Shown: piece by piece, positions 36,485 through 50,116 of the stretch
Numbering within the stretch: the first letter of the stretch is position 1
Layout: each line of letters begins with the position of its first letter
Source of the DNA: Bugula neritina
Taxonomy: Eukaryota > Bryozoa > Gymnolaemata > Cheilostomatida > Bugulidae
Assembly: GCA_964035545.1 (NCBI GenBank)
Contig: OZ037769.1
Coordinates: forward strand, 5,429,429-5,493,428
DNA length: 64,000 nucleotides
Reading direction: 5' to 3'
The notes under the pieces: model-generated
What the model was told of the DNA's origin: nothing
Database searches by the model: none
The model's input: only the letters and a program-made list of their open reading frames with translations
Position numbers and translations under genes: made by a program

Positions 36485-38136
36485 CTACCCTTGAGTGACC
36501 TTTATCCTGCTGAAGCAAGCGCCGCACGCTGACATTACAGGAGCCAGGCAGCACTCATAGTAGGCAGTGTAGTAGGCTGTACAGCAGTCCAAGCAGATCT
36601 TGTATAGTTTCATTGAAGGTGTAGCCCACCATACCATGCAGCAGGACATCATGGCATAGCAGCAACCCCAGGTGAGCCCAGCGCACCAGGTGGAGATGGC
36701 AGTAATGAAAGCGTAGCAACACTTTCTTGAGCCTTCATAGCATTGGAAGCCACATTTCCATGCACATTCTGGCGAGTGGAGGTTTTCTGGCTCTCCAAAC
36801 ACTTCCTCAAAAGCAGCCTAAAAAGTTCCAGTAACGAAGTTAGACTCTAGCAAGTAAATCATGCATCAATAAGTTATAATCTATAATACTCATCCAAATA
36901 AATCAAGATATCCAAAGCATAGTAGTTGTATAAAATATACAAAGGTTAAGAATATTTTAAAAAGTGCAAATGCGGTTAGTAACATTTCAAAATTTTTGAG
37001 CAAAGATGTCAGAAGATGAACTAAACACTTACCAAGTTGTGTCAACTGACAGCGGCAGCGCTGAATGTTAGTAGAGGCAGCAGGTGAGTTGGTTAATATG
37101 TTTCTGGTTAGCTCTATCAATCCACTTCTACATGTTAGTGTTTTCATGCGACAACTATTCAATTTGAAGTGTTTTTAAATTCTTTGCAACTGTTTATAGT
37201 TTAAATCTGTTGGATATGTGTTTTTGTTATTTTAGTTGCCTAATTTGTAATTAAGTATTTCATTTATTAATAAAAGTTCTGAATTTTTGCATCTATGTTT
37301 TGTTCCTTTTGCTGTTTTGTAATTTGATTGTATAAGATAATGCCGGAATTTGAACGCTCACTTTTATGATATGGCTGCATTAATTAATACTGAAAAGGAG
37401 AAGAAAGCATTTGCCTGAATGCAGCCTTAGCACGCTAGTCTGTATCTATAACATATAATCGCTCATGTTCGTTGCAAACAAAAAGCTATTGTTTGGCTAT
37501 TAGCAGTGCGCTATGGTTACCGCTGCTTAGCAACAACATTGATTATTTGTTTACACGCCAACACTATATTGCAATGCAAATGATCTAAGCACTCGGGCAC
37601 GTTATTCAACCTAACTTAGTTTCTTAAGCACACAAATTTGCCAATAAAAAACTTCCTGAACTAATTGACACCATTCCCCAACAAATGTCTATTTCTATTT
37701 CATAATATTTCATTACAATAGGAGTATACATCAGCTTTAGCATTTTAGTATCACAAATGGATACTACAGAAGTTAGATTTTATTTTATATATATACTGTG
37801 CATTCTAATTACTAATCATATTATTTGTAGATATTAGTTTTCTATAATACATTCTAGTTTTTTAAAAAGTGAGTTGCGTTGCTAACACTTGAACAATACG
37901 AAACAAAATCTTTTCAAAGTCATGAAATATTGCCCTAGAATAATAGTAAGCACCTTGACGTTTAGCAGACTATTACTTATTGGAAAGTTTATCAATGTTT
38001 GCAAGGTTTTTAACTAGAGTGTTTTCAGCCTTAACCTATTACATAACTCGCTAGAAGGTGCACTCACCATTAAACCATTATTGATTCCATTAGGATCTCT
38101 GTTAACCATATCAGGTCTGCCGTCTTCTTCACCCAT
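36485..38136 (-). CDS. Cysteine-rich caveolin, copy 2
   Basis: First exon 38136-38068 (MGEEDGRPDMVNRDPNGINN, donor GTGAGT) and second exon 36817-36485 (AAFEEVFGEP to SRIKVTQG) join in phase 0 to give 133 residues. NRDPN matches the 'NRDPK.LN' motif that precedes the caveolin scaffolding domain, and the intron falls just before the FEDV-type signature, where I recall vertebrate caveolins also being split. The hydrophobic stretch CAGLTWGCCYAMMSCCMVWW is the expected membrane hairpin. The upstream exon 38802-38734 could be used instead. Family sure, exon pairing less so. Confidence 0.82.
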
Positions 38137-38733
38137 TTTACGAATTAAGTTTGTATCTAGTTTAGTTGGTGATTAAAAAGTTAAACAGAGACAAGCTGCA
38201 CTGTCTAATGAGAATCAGAATGTGTGTTGGTGCATCTATCGTTTCAGCTAATATAGACAAGATTGTCGAGATGTTTTTGGCTGTTGCTAGTGACCAAAAT
38301 TTCTATTCTTTGTTTTAACAAATTCTATTGGCACTCATCTGTGTGTATATTGATCAGAATTTTGGCAATGTATACTTGATTACCCAAAAATTGTCTTTCC
38401 TCTTTATCATGCTGCTCTGTGTTGTATTTGTATTTGTATTTGTTGATGCATTTTACTATACAGAGTGATGCAACTACCAATGCGTAGTATTGATTTCCTG
38501 TGCAATACGTTATTGTAATGTAATGTGTATTTAAATGCATCTAACTTTGATACCAGTGTGGAAAGATTTAATAAAAATTATCTCAAATTTTACAAATTAT
38601 TTTTCAATTTCCAGCTAGCCACTAAACACACTTGTAGTTATTGTAGCTGTTAGATGAAGGATTTGTTAGTAGAGTTAATGAGAACATGATTCTATACTAG
38701 TCAGTGCGTTAACACAAGAGACGATAATCTTAC

Positions 38734-38802
38734 CATGAGGTTGCTGTTGAGATTGTTTGGGTCTCTGTTAGTCATGTCGGGTCTTCCATCATCTTCACCC
38801 AT
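38734..38802 (-). CDS. Extra caveolin first exon (MGEDDGRPDMTNRDPNNLN)
   Basis: Twenty-three codons from ATG to a phase-0 GTAAGA donor, clearly homologous to the other caveolin first exons. The next caveolin exon downstream on this strand is another first exon (38136-38068). So this one either skips over it to 36817 or 35383, or acts as an alternative start. Confidence 0.75.
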
Positions 38803-40128
38803 TTTTAATTTTAATTATTTTGTCTTGGAGAGTTCTGAAATACCTAGTTGCTGCCGCTGCCGCTGAAACCTGTCTACTGAGCCGGTTTTGGTTGAATCTT
38901 GTTTATTATACCAGCGGTTGTGCGTTGCTAACCACACCAACTTTCTTTAGAAAACTCTTCTTCTTTCACACAATTACAATGACCATTTTCACCTATTTCA
39001 ATTCACCCTTTATTCCTTAAATCTTTTGAACTGCACTAAGAATAACAAGAGGGTCAGCATGCAAAGGTAGGCGACTGCCTTGAATAAATAGGGTGACTAA
39101 ATTATATACATATTGTCAAAACTTAGTTAAAAGGTTTAAATAGAGAAACATAAACACCATGTTTATGCTTTATTTGTCAGCCATGCATAAAAACTTAGCT
39201 GTTAAAAATAGTAATGTGTGAGTTTAATTTACGTTCATAATGTATTTCTTTTCAATCCTTTTACTTTTCCAAGTTTTTATAGCTTGTACAAGTTAAGCAC
39301 CTTGAAAGTGATCACATAGGCAACAAAACATTTATACTAATGAAGCTGTTAAGCAGCTGCCTAATATATTTATATTGAGTAGAAAATTCTCCGGTTGCTT
39401 CAGGTTTGAAGATATGTATATTTATGGCATGCATATTCTGGTCAGTAGTCTTTGCATATGCATGGATGATGCAATTATTATATTATATTATATTACATTA
39501 TATTATATCATATTATATTTTATTATATTATATTATATTATATTATATTAAAGCAATAGAAGCAATAAAGACTTGTTCTCTTATAGCCCAATTATATTTT
39601 AAATATAATCATAGTATAGTAATTAAATTATTTCAATTACTGGGTTCAATTACTTGAAACTCTACAGTGATATAATGTTCTGTGATACGATAAACACCAA
39701 TGTATGTTTTCTAGTTAAATTTATTCAACGTAAAAATAAATCTCTGGCTAGTTAACCGCTCCACTAATACATATAAGCATTATAATATTAATATCTTCAT
39801 AGTTGCTTCTGTAAAACTTTTCTTTGTGTATTAAAGTTAAATAACACATTGCAAACTTATTATATAACCGAGCTTTGAAAAGGCAAAAATTGAAAATTTC
39901 TATATATTTTATTTTATAATTATACTTTATAGCTGCTATAAGTTATAAACCCAAGAAATAATATGTTGAGGTGGGACTTTGCATAAAATGAGTTTCAACT
40001 CTTTTTATACAAGTTTCGTACTCTTTTTTAAAGCAATTTTTGTAGTTGTATGCTAATAAGCAAATTCTAATCAACCGAAGAAATTTAGTAACTGAGTCTA
40101 CAGCTTATATAAGTCATTCGATTAGTAG
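38803..40128. other. Spacer within the caveolin array
   Basis: AT-rich. Contains a (TATTA)n microsatellite at about 39478-39550. No coding exon seen. Confidence 0.5.
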
Positions 40129-40955
40129 TTAACCCTGGGTGACCTTGATTCTGCTGAAGAAAGAGCCATAAGCAGAACAGGCAGGGGTGAGAGTACACTC
40201 ACAGCACGCAGTTATGTAACCAGCACAGCACTTGAGACAGATGTTGTATACTTTAAGAGATGGTGTCACCCACCAAATCATACAGCAGGATACTAAGGCA
40301 TAGAAACAGCCCCAAAACAGTCCGGCACACCAGGTAGAAATTACTGTAGAGAAGGCATAGCAACATTTCCTGGCTCCCTGGTAACACATGAAACCACATT
40401 TCCAGGCACAATCTGGAGAGAATGTTCCCTCTGGCTCCCCGAATACTTCTTCAAACTCTGCCTGCAAAGTTTTACTAAAAATATCATATATAAATTATTT
40501 TAGAGCATTAATTAGCTGTTAATTATTTAAATGCATTGTGGGTTTATTTTACAATGACATTTATTTAATTAGTACTCAAAAAGTACAATACATTATATGT
40601 AATTTAGTAGATAATGCAATATCTTATGGAGTCATGTATAATATAACACAAAAGCACGCATGAATAGAGATATATTATTATAAAGTGCAAAATACATAAG
40701 CTATTATAATTAGTTGTGGTTTGAAATTGGCTCTGTTAATTTAGCAATATATTATTGTATAACCAACTCTAATGATGTCAACTAGTTGTTAAAGGTGTTT
40801 CTAGTCAGTTAGACTGCTACTACTATAATATATTATTATTTGTTACTATAATTAGCTTTCCTCATTACTCTTACCATAAGATTGTCATTTAGTTTGTTTG
40901 GATCTCTGTTGACCATATCAGGTCTGCCATCGTCTGAACCTTTACTATCTGCCAT
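40129..40955 (-). CDS. Cysteine-rich caveolin, copy 3
   Basis: Exons 40955-40875 (MADSKGSDDGRPDMVNRDPN..., 27 codons) and 40461-40129 (AEFEEVFGEPEGTFSPDC... to SRIKVTQG) join in phase 0; 137 residues. Sixteen cysteines lie in the second exon, spread through the scaffolding, hairpin and tail; human CAV1 has three in all. The second exon encodes exactly the same protein as copy 4 apart from the first exon. Caveolin cysteines in the tail are palmitoylated in known members, so heavy lipidation is a reasonable inference, not shown. Confidence 0.9.
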
Positions 40956-42540
40956 TTTATTTTCTTGAAATCCTGATATTCAAATTTCCTTCTACAACTG
41001 CTGGATTCAAATGGCCTTCTACTACTTGTTAAAGCTTCCAATTCTTTTTCTCTTAAGTCTAAACTTGAAAGGCTATTCCATGAAATCTCATTTTTACTCT
41101 TTTCGTAGGGTCCGGTTGATCCCCCACCTTTGTAGTAATATATCTTTTTCTTAGGCTAAAGTTTCTTATCACAGTAACCAAGACACTGTTGGCAGCAAAA
41201 ATTTGGTTGGCAGCAAAGGCTGATATAAAAATAACACTCTTATCATAATTTGTTTACACTGTATTTACACGATATTTACACTGTACCGTAATGATATGAA
41301 ATCCCCTTTTAACTTACAAGTGAGTTATGCTGTTGTTTGTAATATTATGCAAATTTCTACCCACATAAAACAATAAAATCTTATCTCATAAACTAATATA
41401 CAATCTGATAAAAGTAATAAAATCGTATTGAAATAGAAAGAAGTTGAGAGACTTTTTGTGTTTTAACTTTAATCGTTAGCTATATCAGCCATGGTCTAGG
41501 GGTTAGAGCGTTTGCCTAGTAGACACGAAGTCATGGGTTCGAGCCCAGACAAAGGCCATTGGTGATGTCAGCAAGAGCATCTAGTCATAATTGCTCCTGT
41601 GTCTCATTTAAATAAGTCCTTAGCCCGATTTAACAAAAGATTCCTTTTTATTAGGGGTTTCTCACAGAGATAGTGACTATAAACTTGACTATAAACTTGC
41701 GTGAGTTAGCTATATCAAATTGGTTAACACATCTTACAATCATAAAAAAGGCTCTCAATTTTAACTTAGATATTTTGTGCTCTAGTATATAGTATTGCTA
41801 TATAGCATTTCAGAAAATTGCCACTAAGTGCACAGTATACCCATTTTACAAACTGATTGAACATTTCATTAGCTGAGTAGCACTTATAGGCTTATATTGT
41901 TATATAATTGAAGCATTTTGCTTAGCTCAAGACTATCTTTGATCTGGCTGTTTATTCAATTGAGATGTCTGGTGTGACATAAGGTTTTTTCATTAAACAA
42001 ATAAACTAATAATACTAATTACTTTTAATTTAGCTTATTTTTTATTTTTAAATGCTTCGATTGTTATTCAACCAAAGTTAGGAGTTTTCATAAATTTTGT
42101 AAAAAAAAAGGTACTTGAAAATGTGCATAAAATGTCACAAGCTTTATATAGCAGCTAGTATAAATATAATATATCTCCTAGCTGAGTATAAAATTTGTGC
42201 CAAAGCAATTGTTAATTTCAATTATTTCAAAAGCTGGTACTTGATCTACAAGACTTTATTGTGTTCATCTCATTGGAGCAAAAATAATAAATATTGCAAT
42301 GATTATAAAATTAGTAATTAACCAATATATAGATAGATACACTGACTAACAGCATTTTAAAAAGTACCCAGAAATTATAATAACCAAGTTGTACAGTACA
42401 GCATGGGCTAACCATCACACTGCAATAGTATCTTATATGCAAACATATAAGATTATCTCCTTAAGTGCATCACAAGAGAAATGTAGCTATACTAAGTGTT
42501 CAATTACAGTCTATCAAACCAATTCATTCCACTGCCTTAA
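40956..42540. other. Spacer within the caveolin array
   Basis: Contains a SINE (41486-41707). The rest is AT-rich with no recognisable exon. Confidence 0.5.
41486..41707 (+). mobile_element. tRNA-Thr-derived SINE, copy 6
   Basis: Near full length: cagccatggtctaggggtta head, ggttcgagccc B box, body and tail ending in tataaacttgcgtgagtt. The end of its tail (tataaacttg) is duplicated. Confidence 0.88.
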
Positions 42541-43209
42541 TCACCCCTGGGTGACCTTGATTCTGCTGAAGAAAGAGCCATAAGCAGAACAGGCAGGGGT
42601 GAGAGTACACTCACAGCACGCAGTTATGTAACCAGCACAGCACTTGAGACAGATGTTGTATACTTTAAGAGATGGTGTCACCCACCAAATCATACAACAG
42701 GATACTAAGGCATAGAAACAGCCCCAAAACAGTCCGGCACACCAGGTAGAAATTACTGTAGAGAAAGCATAGCAACATTTCCTGGCTCCCTGGTAACACA
42801 TGAAACCACATTTCCAGGCACAATCTGGAGAAAATGTTCCCTCTGGCTCCCCGAATACTTCTTCAAACTCTGCCTGCAAACATCCCATTCACTAAATTAC
42901 AAACACAATTAGTGTATACTTTTACTTTTATTACTGACTTAAACAGAAATAACTTTAAGAATTAAATGATTAAGAATTAAAAATGTAATAATTTATTTTA
43001 AAGCCACCATTGTAATACAGTAAAAAAGTTTCACTTAAAATGTGTTTAAATAAACAGTAAGGATGTTTGTGTGAGATTATTTTGTGTTCACCAATTACTA
43101 ACTTTATACACAAAGTTACTCTGCTTACCATGAGGTTGTCATTCAGGTTATTTGGATCTCTGTTGACCATATCTGGTCTCCCATCACCTGCTTTCCCATC
43201 TTCTCCCAT
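42541..43209 (-). CDS. Cysteine-rich caveolin, copy 4
   Basis: Exons 43209-43129 (MGEDGKAGDGRPDMVNRDPN..., 27 codons) and 42873-42541, phase 0, encode 137 residues. The second exon differs from that of copy 3 by only about three silent bases in 333, while the introns (255 versus 413 bp) show no obvious similarity. The first exons differ in the extreme N-terminus (GEDGKAG versus ADSKGSD), which is where the two proteins would be told apart. Domain order is as in copy 3. Confidence 0.9.
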
Positions 43210-44992
43210 TTTCTCTGTAATTAGCTGCTACAGACTTTGATACTTTATGGTCTGGTGCCGATACAACATGTGACGGTCAAATAACTAGCTCACCAAATAT
43301 TTAAAGTCTTCCTTTACGATGCTGCTTTTAGCAGGTAAACTTATTAACAAGGGCGCTTTCACTTTCCTCTCGATAGTGGCTTCCAGTGGAGAGCAAATCT
43401 CAGTCTATCGTGTTATCTAGTTGTCATAGAGACAGCTGACTTCATATTAACAGCATATAGCATATATTAGATAGTCAGCATAACAACTGTTTCACCTTAT
43501 CTAAATAAGTATAATATAATACTGCAGCTTTAACTGCACTATGTACAGTAACTCATTGCTTAAATCTGGGAAATTTATTTGAACTTTTAAGTTTAATATT
43601 TATTCAGTTGAACCATAAAATAATTACTTTGCATGGTTCAATTGTCTATATTATATGAGAAAAAAGCATGCTCCAAAACAATATTTATAAATGATGAGCA
43701 CTTATAAAAGAAGGAATTTTTCCCAGTACATTGCTAACAATTCTACATCATTGGATATTTATTATATTCCAAATCATCACATTCTTATATAATATTATAT
43801 ATTAATATTATATATTATAATATTATATGTCCTGCAACAACTCAGCTCCATTGATAGGTATTATTTTCTCAACAATGCTCATAAGCTGTGTGACAATATA
43901 ATGTAACAGATAATCAAAGATTACGAATACTTTGTAATTATAAATAAAGCTGTTACCAGTTTAGTAATAGTACTGTAAAGCCTGTATATTATGCTTTAGG
44001 CTCATGGCTTTCGGGTAATTAAAAAAGATTTTAGTGAGGCACCTCAGTTGGTATAAATAATCTAAAGCATCTGCAATACATTAGAATATTATTCAATTTA
44101 ATTTTGTAATAATGTTGTGCTAATAATTTGTATAGTGCTAATATTTCAACTTAAAAAAATTTAAAAAGTTGCTGCTAAGTAACTAATAATTTGTATATTA
44201 TTAGGAATAGTAATATCATATGGAGTGCCAAATGGTCAAAAATTTGCTTATTATTACATCTCATATGCTTATAACAAAATATCTAGCCATTATTCTCTCA
44301 TATGCCATCTTAACCACACTCGGCACATTAAGGTACTTAGCTGAACCAATGTGGTTAGTTAAACCTGTGATGGTGTATGTTACTGGTACTAAGAGTTTAA
44401 TTCACAATGCTATTATATTTCATTGTGAAAATTCATCACAATCTTTTGCTGATGTAAACTTCTACCATCGACCTAGTTTCACTGGATAAGACTTTCCTCA
44501 AGAGTTTATATTGAAAACCATAATACTGTTATTACCAAAGCTATTACTGTTGTTGAATTGTTGTTATTGTTGTTGTTTTATAATTTTTTTGGACTTATAT
44601 GATTTTACGATTTAAAAAGTTATTTTAAAGCTTGTTCTTAATGACAGGCCAAAATCAGCTACTGGACATAAATTTTTTTAATCATTTTTTAGGGTTTGTA
44701 AAAATCACACATGGATTGAAGTGTAGCCTAACATATTTTATTCATTTTATTAAAATATTAAATTTTATTGAACTGCTTAAAAAAAATTATAATAAAAGGT
44801 AACATCAATAAAATTAATAATTTATTCAATTTCATCTTCTGCCATTTCTTCTTTAACAGGATATAAGTTGTAGCTTTTTAAAACATAAGCAATGGTTTTA
44901 AGTTTATGCATAGTACAAGCATGTCAATGCTGATTTTAGTTCAACAAGCATATCCCGCTACGCTACCAGGTGGGTTGCTATGGTATCATAAG
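43210..44992. other. Spacer within the caveolin array
   Basis: AT-rich, with a short TATTATA palindromic tract at about 43786-43830. It must hold the promoter of copy 4. No exon seen. Confidence 0.5.
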
Positions 44993-46108
44993 CTAACCCT
45001 GGGTCACTTTAATATTGCTAAAGAGCAATCCGAGAGTGGAACAGCAAGGTGCGAGGCAGCATGATAGCATATACTCAAAGAACTTCTGTTGTACTCCACA
45101 AACCAGACTCATCATTTTAATCTGCGGTGTCCAGCTGTATATGAAGGAGAAAGTTGTGCAGGCAAATTCACAACCCCAGCATAAACCGTAGAGCCAGGAG
45201 CAAAGAACCGTGAGACAGGAGTAACAGCACATTCTACCTCCTTCATAGCACTTGTAGGCACATTTCCAAGCACATTCTGGAGAATGGGCACTTTCTGGTT
45301 CACCAAACACATCCTCAAATGCTACCTAAAATTTCACTGACATTTAAATTTGCAATTAGAACTTCAATTTATTACTAAATTGCTTCTTTTAAGTTATACT
45401 TATAAAAAATCTTTAGCAACACAAAACCATAATCGAACTTTAATAAATGCATAGTTGAATTGTTTTATTCTAATAAATACATTAAATTTGTCTAAAAATT
45501 TCTTCTTGCATTAAATCTTGCTAGAAGCTGGTGTGCAACACGGTATAGATGAGAATAATTACACACCATTCAATATATGATAAAACATATCAACACAATT
45601 TTTGGATAAAATAATGACACATCAACATGTTTATATTTAGTAGCTCATTACAAAAAAGTGAAATTTTCTGTTGAATGTTTGTCGGTTTTTCTAAATGGTT
45701 TCACCCATTTGCTTATGATAAAATTTATGCATTTTTATGTAAAAATTTGCTGCAAAAACTTAAACAACTAATTTCTATAAAACACTCAAAATATTATATT
45801 TGCTAAAACTTTATTCAAAAAAATTTTTTTGGTTAAATAAAAAGCATGTAATAACGATGTATATTCAATTTTTTAAAATTTACTGTATAATTTTAAAACT
45901 TTTCTAACATGTAATTATAACAAATAGCATGCTTTGTTACTGAACTACAAGCCCTTATCAATTTTTGCACGTAAAATATGAATTTTTATGTACCTATTTA
46001 TTTCTGTTTTATTAAAAGTTCCTGTGGTACACTTACTGTTAGGTTGTCGTTCAAACCATTTGGATCTCTGTTGACCATATCAAGTTTGCTATCATCACCT
46101 TCGCCCAT
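44993..46108 (-). CDS. Cysteine-rich caveolin, copy 5
   Basis: Exons 46108-46037 (MGEGDDSKLDMVNRDPNGLN..., 24 codons) and 45325-44993 (VAFEDVFGEPESAHSPEC... to SNIKVTQG), phase 0, encode 134 residues. It has fifteen cysteines in the second exon, a hairpin-forming hydrophobic stretch and the shared KVTQG end. Second-exon protein identical to copy 6. A short overlapping frame on the same strand (about 45112-45318) is a shadow of this exon. Confidence 0.9.
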
Positions 46109-47577
46109 TTTGAGATGTTTTTTTTCAGCACAAAAACTGCAGCCTGCTCTCAACAAGAAATGTCTGAATAATGAATAATTTATTAAGAACCGATGCCTTA
46201 AAAGACTTCACCTACTGGCAGCTATAAACGGTTGCCATAATATCTTCTAGGTTGCCAAGGATTTTATTTGCATTTAGGTTTAAATTATACTAAATACATA
46301 GTTTCAATAACACCAAGTAAGCTTAGTAACTTTTACTTTGCTTTGCTGCTGTAATGGATTAATATCAAGCTTTTGAGAAGGACCACAGCAAAAAATTTAT
46401 TAAAATATATTTAAATAATTTCAAGACGTTTTAAAATGCAATCTGCAAATAGTATATTTTGTTAGTAATTGAGAATAGAGCTTTTATTTTTTTTGAAAGA
46501 AATCTTTTAAATAACTGACGGAAGTGAGCTAATATCTTTTAATTAGCAATCTTTTTACGAGTTGCACTCATTAAAGTTGTGTATTTAGTTCTAAGTACTC
46601 TGCTTTTCACCTATTTGAAATGAACTTTATAGCTCGATATTTAACATAAATGCAGCAATTATAGGTTTACCTACTTGTTTAGTTATTTACTAATACTGTT
46701 AGTATGTTAGTGTTATTATTATAATTATTATTAGATGAGCAAGCATTATGGTACTGTTCAAGTTGGCTTGTTGGAATATTTGTTACCAAACAAGGCCTGA
46801 AGAGTGATCACAACTTTGTTTATACCACACCAGGTCTTGCTCTGTTTAAAAAGTCTGGTTTTCTAGACGTAGAATTGCATAATCTCTGTTTCAGAAAATT
46901 GGAGCTCATAAAGTGTTTTGCCATCTGCGGGCATATATTGAAAAAACTGAAAATTTATGATTTTAATAGTTTTACTGAGTATGTGTTGTTTATTAGGCTG
47001 TTTTGTAAATCACCTCAAATTCTTACGACTATAATAACTTAGGAATTCATTGGAACCCATCATTTGCTTCAATAAATAAGAGTGCAGACTAGTATAGGCA
47101 CTTGAAACGTTTAAACCTCAATCAATATTTATGTATTGGTTTGATGCAAACTTATCTGTTAAAGGCAATGAAAGCTTATATCATTCAGCAGATATTGCAG
47201 TAAGTAAAAACTTTTAATTCTAAGGCACAAAAATAAATTCTTTTTAAGCATTGGAGAGTCATGAAATTATTTGTAGCTGTACAAAAACAACGCAAATACT
47301 GATTCGTAGAACTAGTTTATTTTACAACTGTTGTACAAAAAGCAAATACAAAAGATACAGTGTGTCTAGTATTTTCCTGTAATTTGATTGAACAACCAAT
47401 TATATAATGTGCAGAATTTTGCAAAAAATTATACAGAAATGATGAGCAAAGCAGTTCAAAAATTATTTATGCATACTGGCAAATTGTCAAAGCTAATTGA
47501 TGTACCACGTTCCTGTTGATTCCATCTGTGGTGTATGACTCGAGGATCATCCTTAATCCATGGCTATTTCATGTAAG
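46109..47577. other. Duplicated upstream spacer of copy 5
   Basis: Aligns with 48696-50116; contains no exon. It holds the promoter of copy 5 and the 3' flank of copy 6. Confidence 0.6.
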
Positions 47578-48695
47578 CTAACCCTGGGTCACTTTAATAT
47601 TGCTAAAGAGCAATCCGAGAGTGGAACAGCAAGGTGCGAGGCAGCATGATAGCATATACTCAAAGAACTTCTGTTGTACTCCACAAACCAGACTCATCAT
47701 TTTAATCTGCGGTGTCCAGCTGTATATGAAGGAGAAAGTTGTGCAGGCAAATTCACAACCCCAGCATAAACCGTAGAGCCAGGAGCAAAGAACCGTGAGA
47801 CAGGAGTAACAGCACATTCTACCTCCTTCATAGCACTTGTAGGCACATTTCCAAGCACATTCTGGAGAATGGGCACTTTCTGGTTCACCAAACACATCCT
47901 CAAATGCTACCTAAAATTTCACTGACATTTAAATTTGCAATTAGAACTTCAATTTATTACTAAATTGCTTCTTTTAAGTTATACTTATAAAAAATCTTTA
48001 GCAACACAAAACCATAATCGAACTTTAATAAATGCATAGTTGAATTGTTTTATTCTAATAAATACATTAAATTTGTCTAAAAATTTCTTCTTGCATTAAA
48101 TCTTGCTAGAAGCTGGTGTGCAACACGGTATAGATGAGAATAATTACACACCATTCAATATATGATAAAACATATCAACACAATTTTTGGATAAAATAAT
48201 GACACATCAACATGTTTATATTTAGTAGCTCATTACAAAAAAGTAAATTTTTCTCTTGAATGTTTGTCGGTTTTTCTAAATGGTTTCAACCATTTGCTCA
48301 TGGTAAAATTTATGCATTTTTAGGTAAAAATTTGCTGCAAAAATTTAAACAACTATAATTTCTATAAAACACTCAAAATATTATATTTGCTAAAACTTTA
48401 ATTCAAAAATTTCTTTTGGTTAAATAAAAAGCATGTAATAACGATGTATATTCAATTTTTTAAAATTTACTGTATAATTTTAAAACTTTTCTAACATGTA
48501 ATTATAACAAATAGCATGCTTTGTTATTGAGCTACAAGCCCTTATCAATTTTTGCACGTAAAATATGAATTTGTATGTACCTATTTATTTCTGTTTTATT
48601 AAAAGTTCCTGTGGCACACTTACTGTTAGGTTGTCGTTCAAACCATTTGGATCTCTGTTGACCATATCAAGTCTGCCATCATCACCTTCACCCAT
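47578..48695 (-). CDS. Cysteine-rich caveolin, copy 6
   Basis: Exons 48695-48624 (MGEGDDGRLDMVNRDPNGLN..., 24 codons) and 47910-47578, phase 0, encode 134 residues. It differs from copy 5 only in the first exon (GR versus SK at residues 7-8). The second exon, and the intron next to it out to about 48240, look base-for-base identical to copy 5, whereas the rest of the intron and spacer differ at a few per cent of sites. Confidence 0.9.
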
Positions 48696-50116
48696 TTTAA
48701 GATGTTTTCTTATTGAAGCACAAAAACTGCAGCCTGCTCTCAACAAGGAATGTCTGAATAATGAATAATTTATTAAGAACCGATGCCTTAAAAGACTTCA
48801 CCTATTGGCAGCTATAAACGGTTGCCATAATATTTTATAGGTTGCCAAGGATTTTATTTGCATTTAGGTTTAAATTATACTAAATACATAGTTTCACTAA
48901 CACCAAGTAAACTTTGTAACGTTTACTTCGCTCTGCTGCTGTAATGGATTAATATCAAGCTTTTGTGAAGGACCACAGCAAAAAATTTATTCAAATATAT
49001 TTAAATAATTTTAAGATGTTTTAAAATGCAATCTGCCAATAGTATATTTTGTTAGTAATTGAGAATAGAACTTTTATCTTTTTGAAAGAAATCTTTTAAA
49101 TAACTGACGGAAGTGAGCTCATATCTTTTAATTAACAATCTCTTTACGAGTTGCACTCATTAAAATTGTGTATTTAATTATAAGTACTCTGCTTTTCACC
49201 TACTCGAAATAAATTTTATTGCTCGATATTTAACATAAATGCAGCAATTATAGGTTTACCTATTTGTTTCGTTATTTACTAATACTGTTAGTATGTTAGT
49301 ATTATTATTATAATTATTATTAGATGAGCAAACATTATGGTACTGTTCCAAACTGGGCCTGAAAGAGTGATCACAACTTTGTTTATACCTCACAAGGTTT
49401 TGCTCTGGTGGAATTGCATAATCTCTGTTTTAGAAAATTAGAGCTCATAAAGTGTTTGCCATCTGCGGCCATATATTGAAAAAACTGAAAATTTATGATT
49501 ATAATAGTTTTACTGCTTATGTGTTGTTCATCAGGCTAGTTGTAAATCACCTCAAATTCTTACGACTAATAACTTAGGAATTCATTGGAACCCATCATTT
49601 GCCTCAATAAATAAGAGTGCAGACTAGTATAGGCACTTGAAACATTTAAACCTCAATCAATATTTATGTATTGATTTGAAGCAAACTTATCTGTTAAAAG
49701 CAATGAAAGCTTATATATCATTTAGCAGTTATTGCAGTAAGTAAAAACTTTTAATTCTAAGGCACAAAAATAAATTCTTTTTAAGCATTGGAGAGTCATG
49801 AAATTATTTGTAGCTGTATAAAAACAATGCAAATACTGATTCTTATAACTATAGTTTATTTTACAACTGTTGTGCAAAAAGCAAATACAAAAGATACAAT
49901 GTGTCTAGTATTTTCCTATAATTTGATTGAACAACCAATTATATAATGTGCAGAATTTTGCAAAAAATTATACAGAAATGATGAGCAAAGCAGTTCAAAA
50001 AATATTTATGCATACTGACAAATTGTCAAAACTAATTGATGTACCACGTTCCCATCGCTTCCATCTCTGGTGTATGACTCGAGGAGCTTCTTTAATCCAT
50101 GGCTATTTCATGTAAG

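Noticed and set aside
45112-45318. 68-codon minus-strand frame repeated at 47697 and 50236
   Set aside because: Out-of-frame shadow of the caveolin domain exons.
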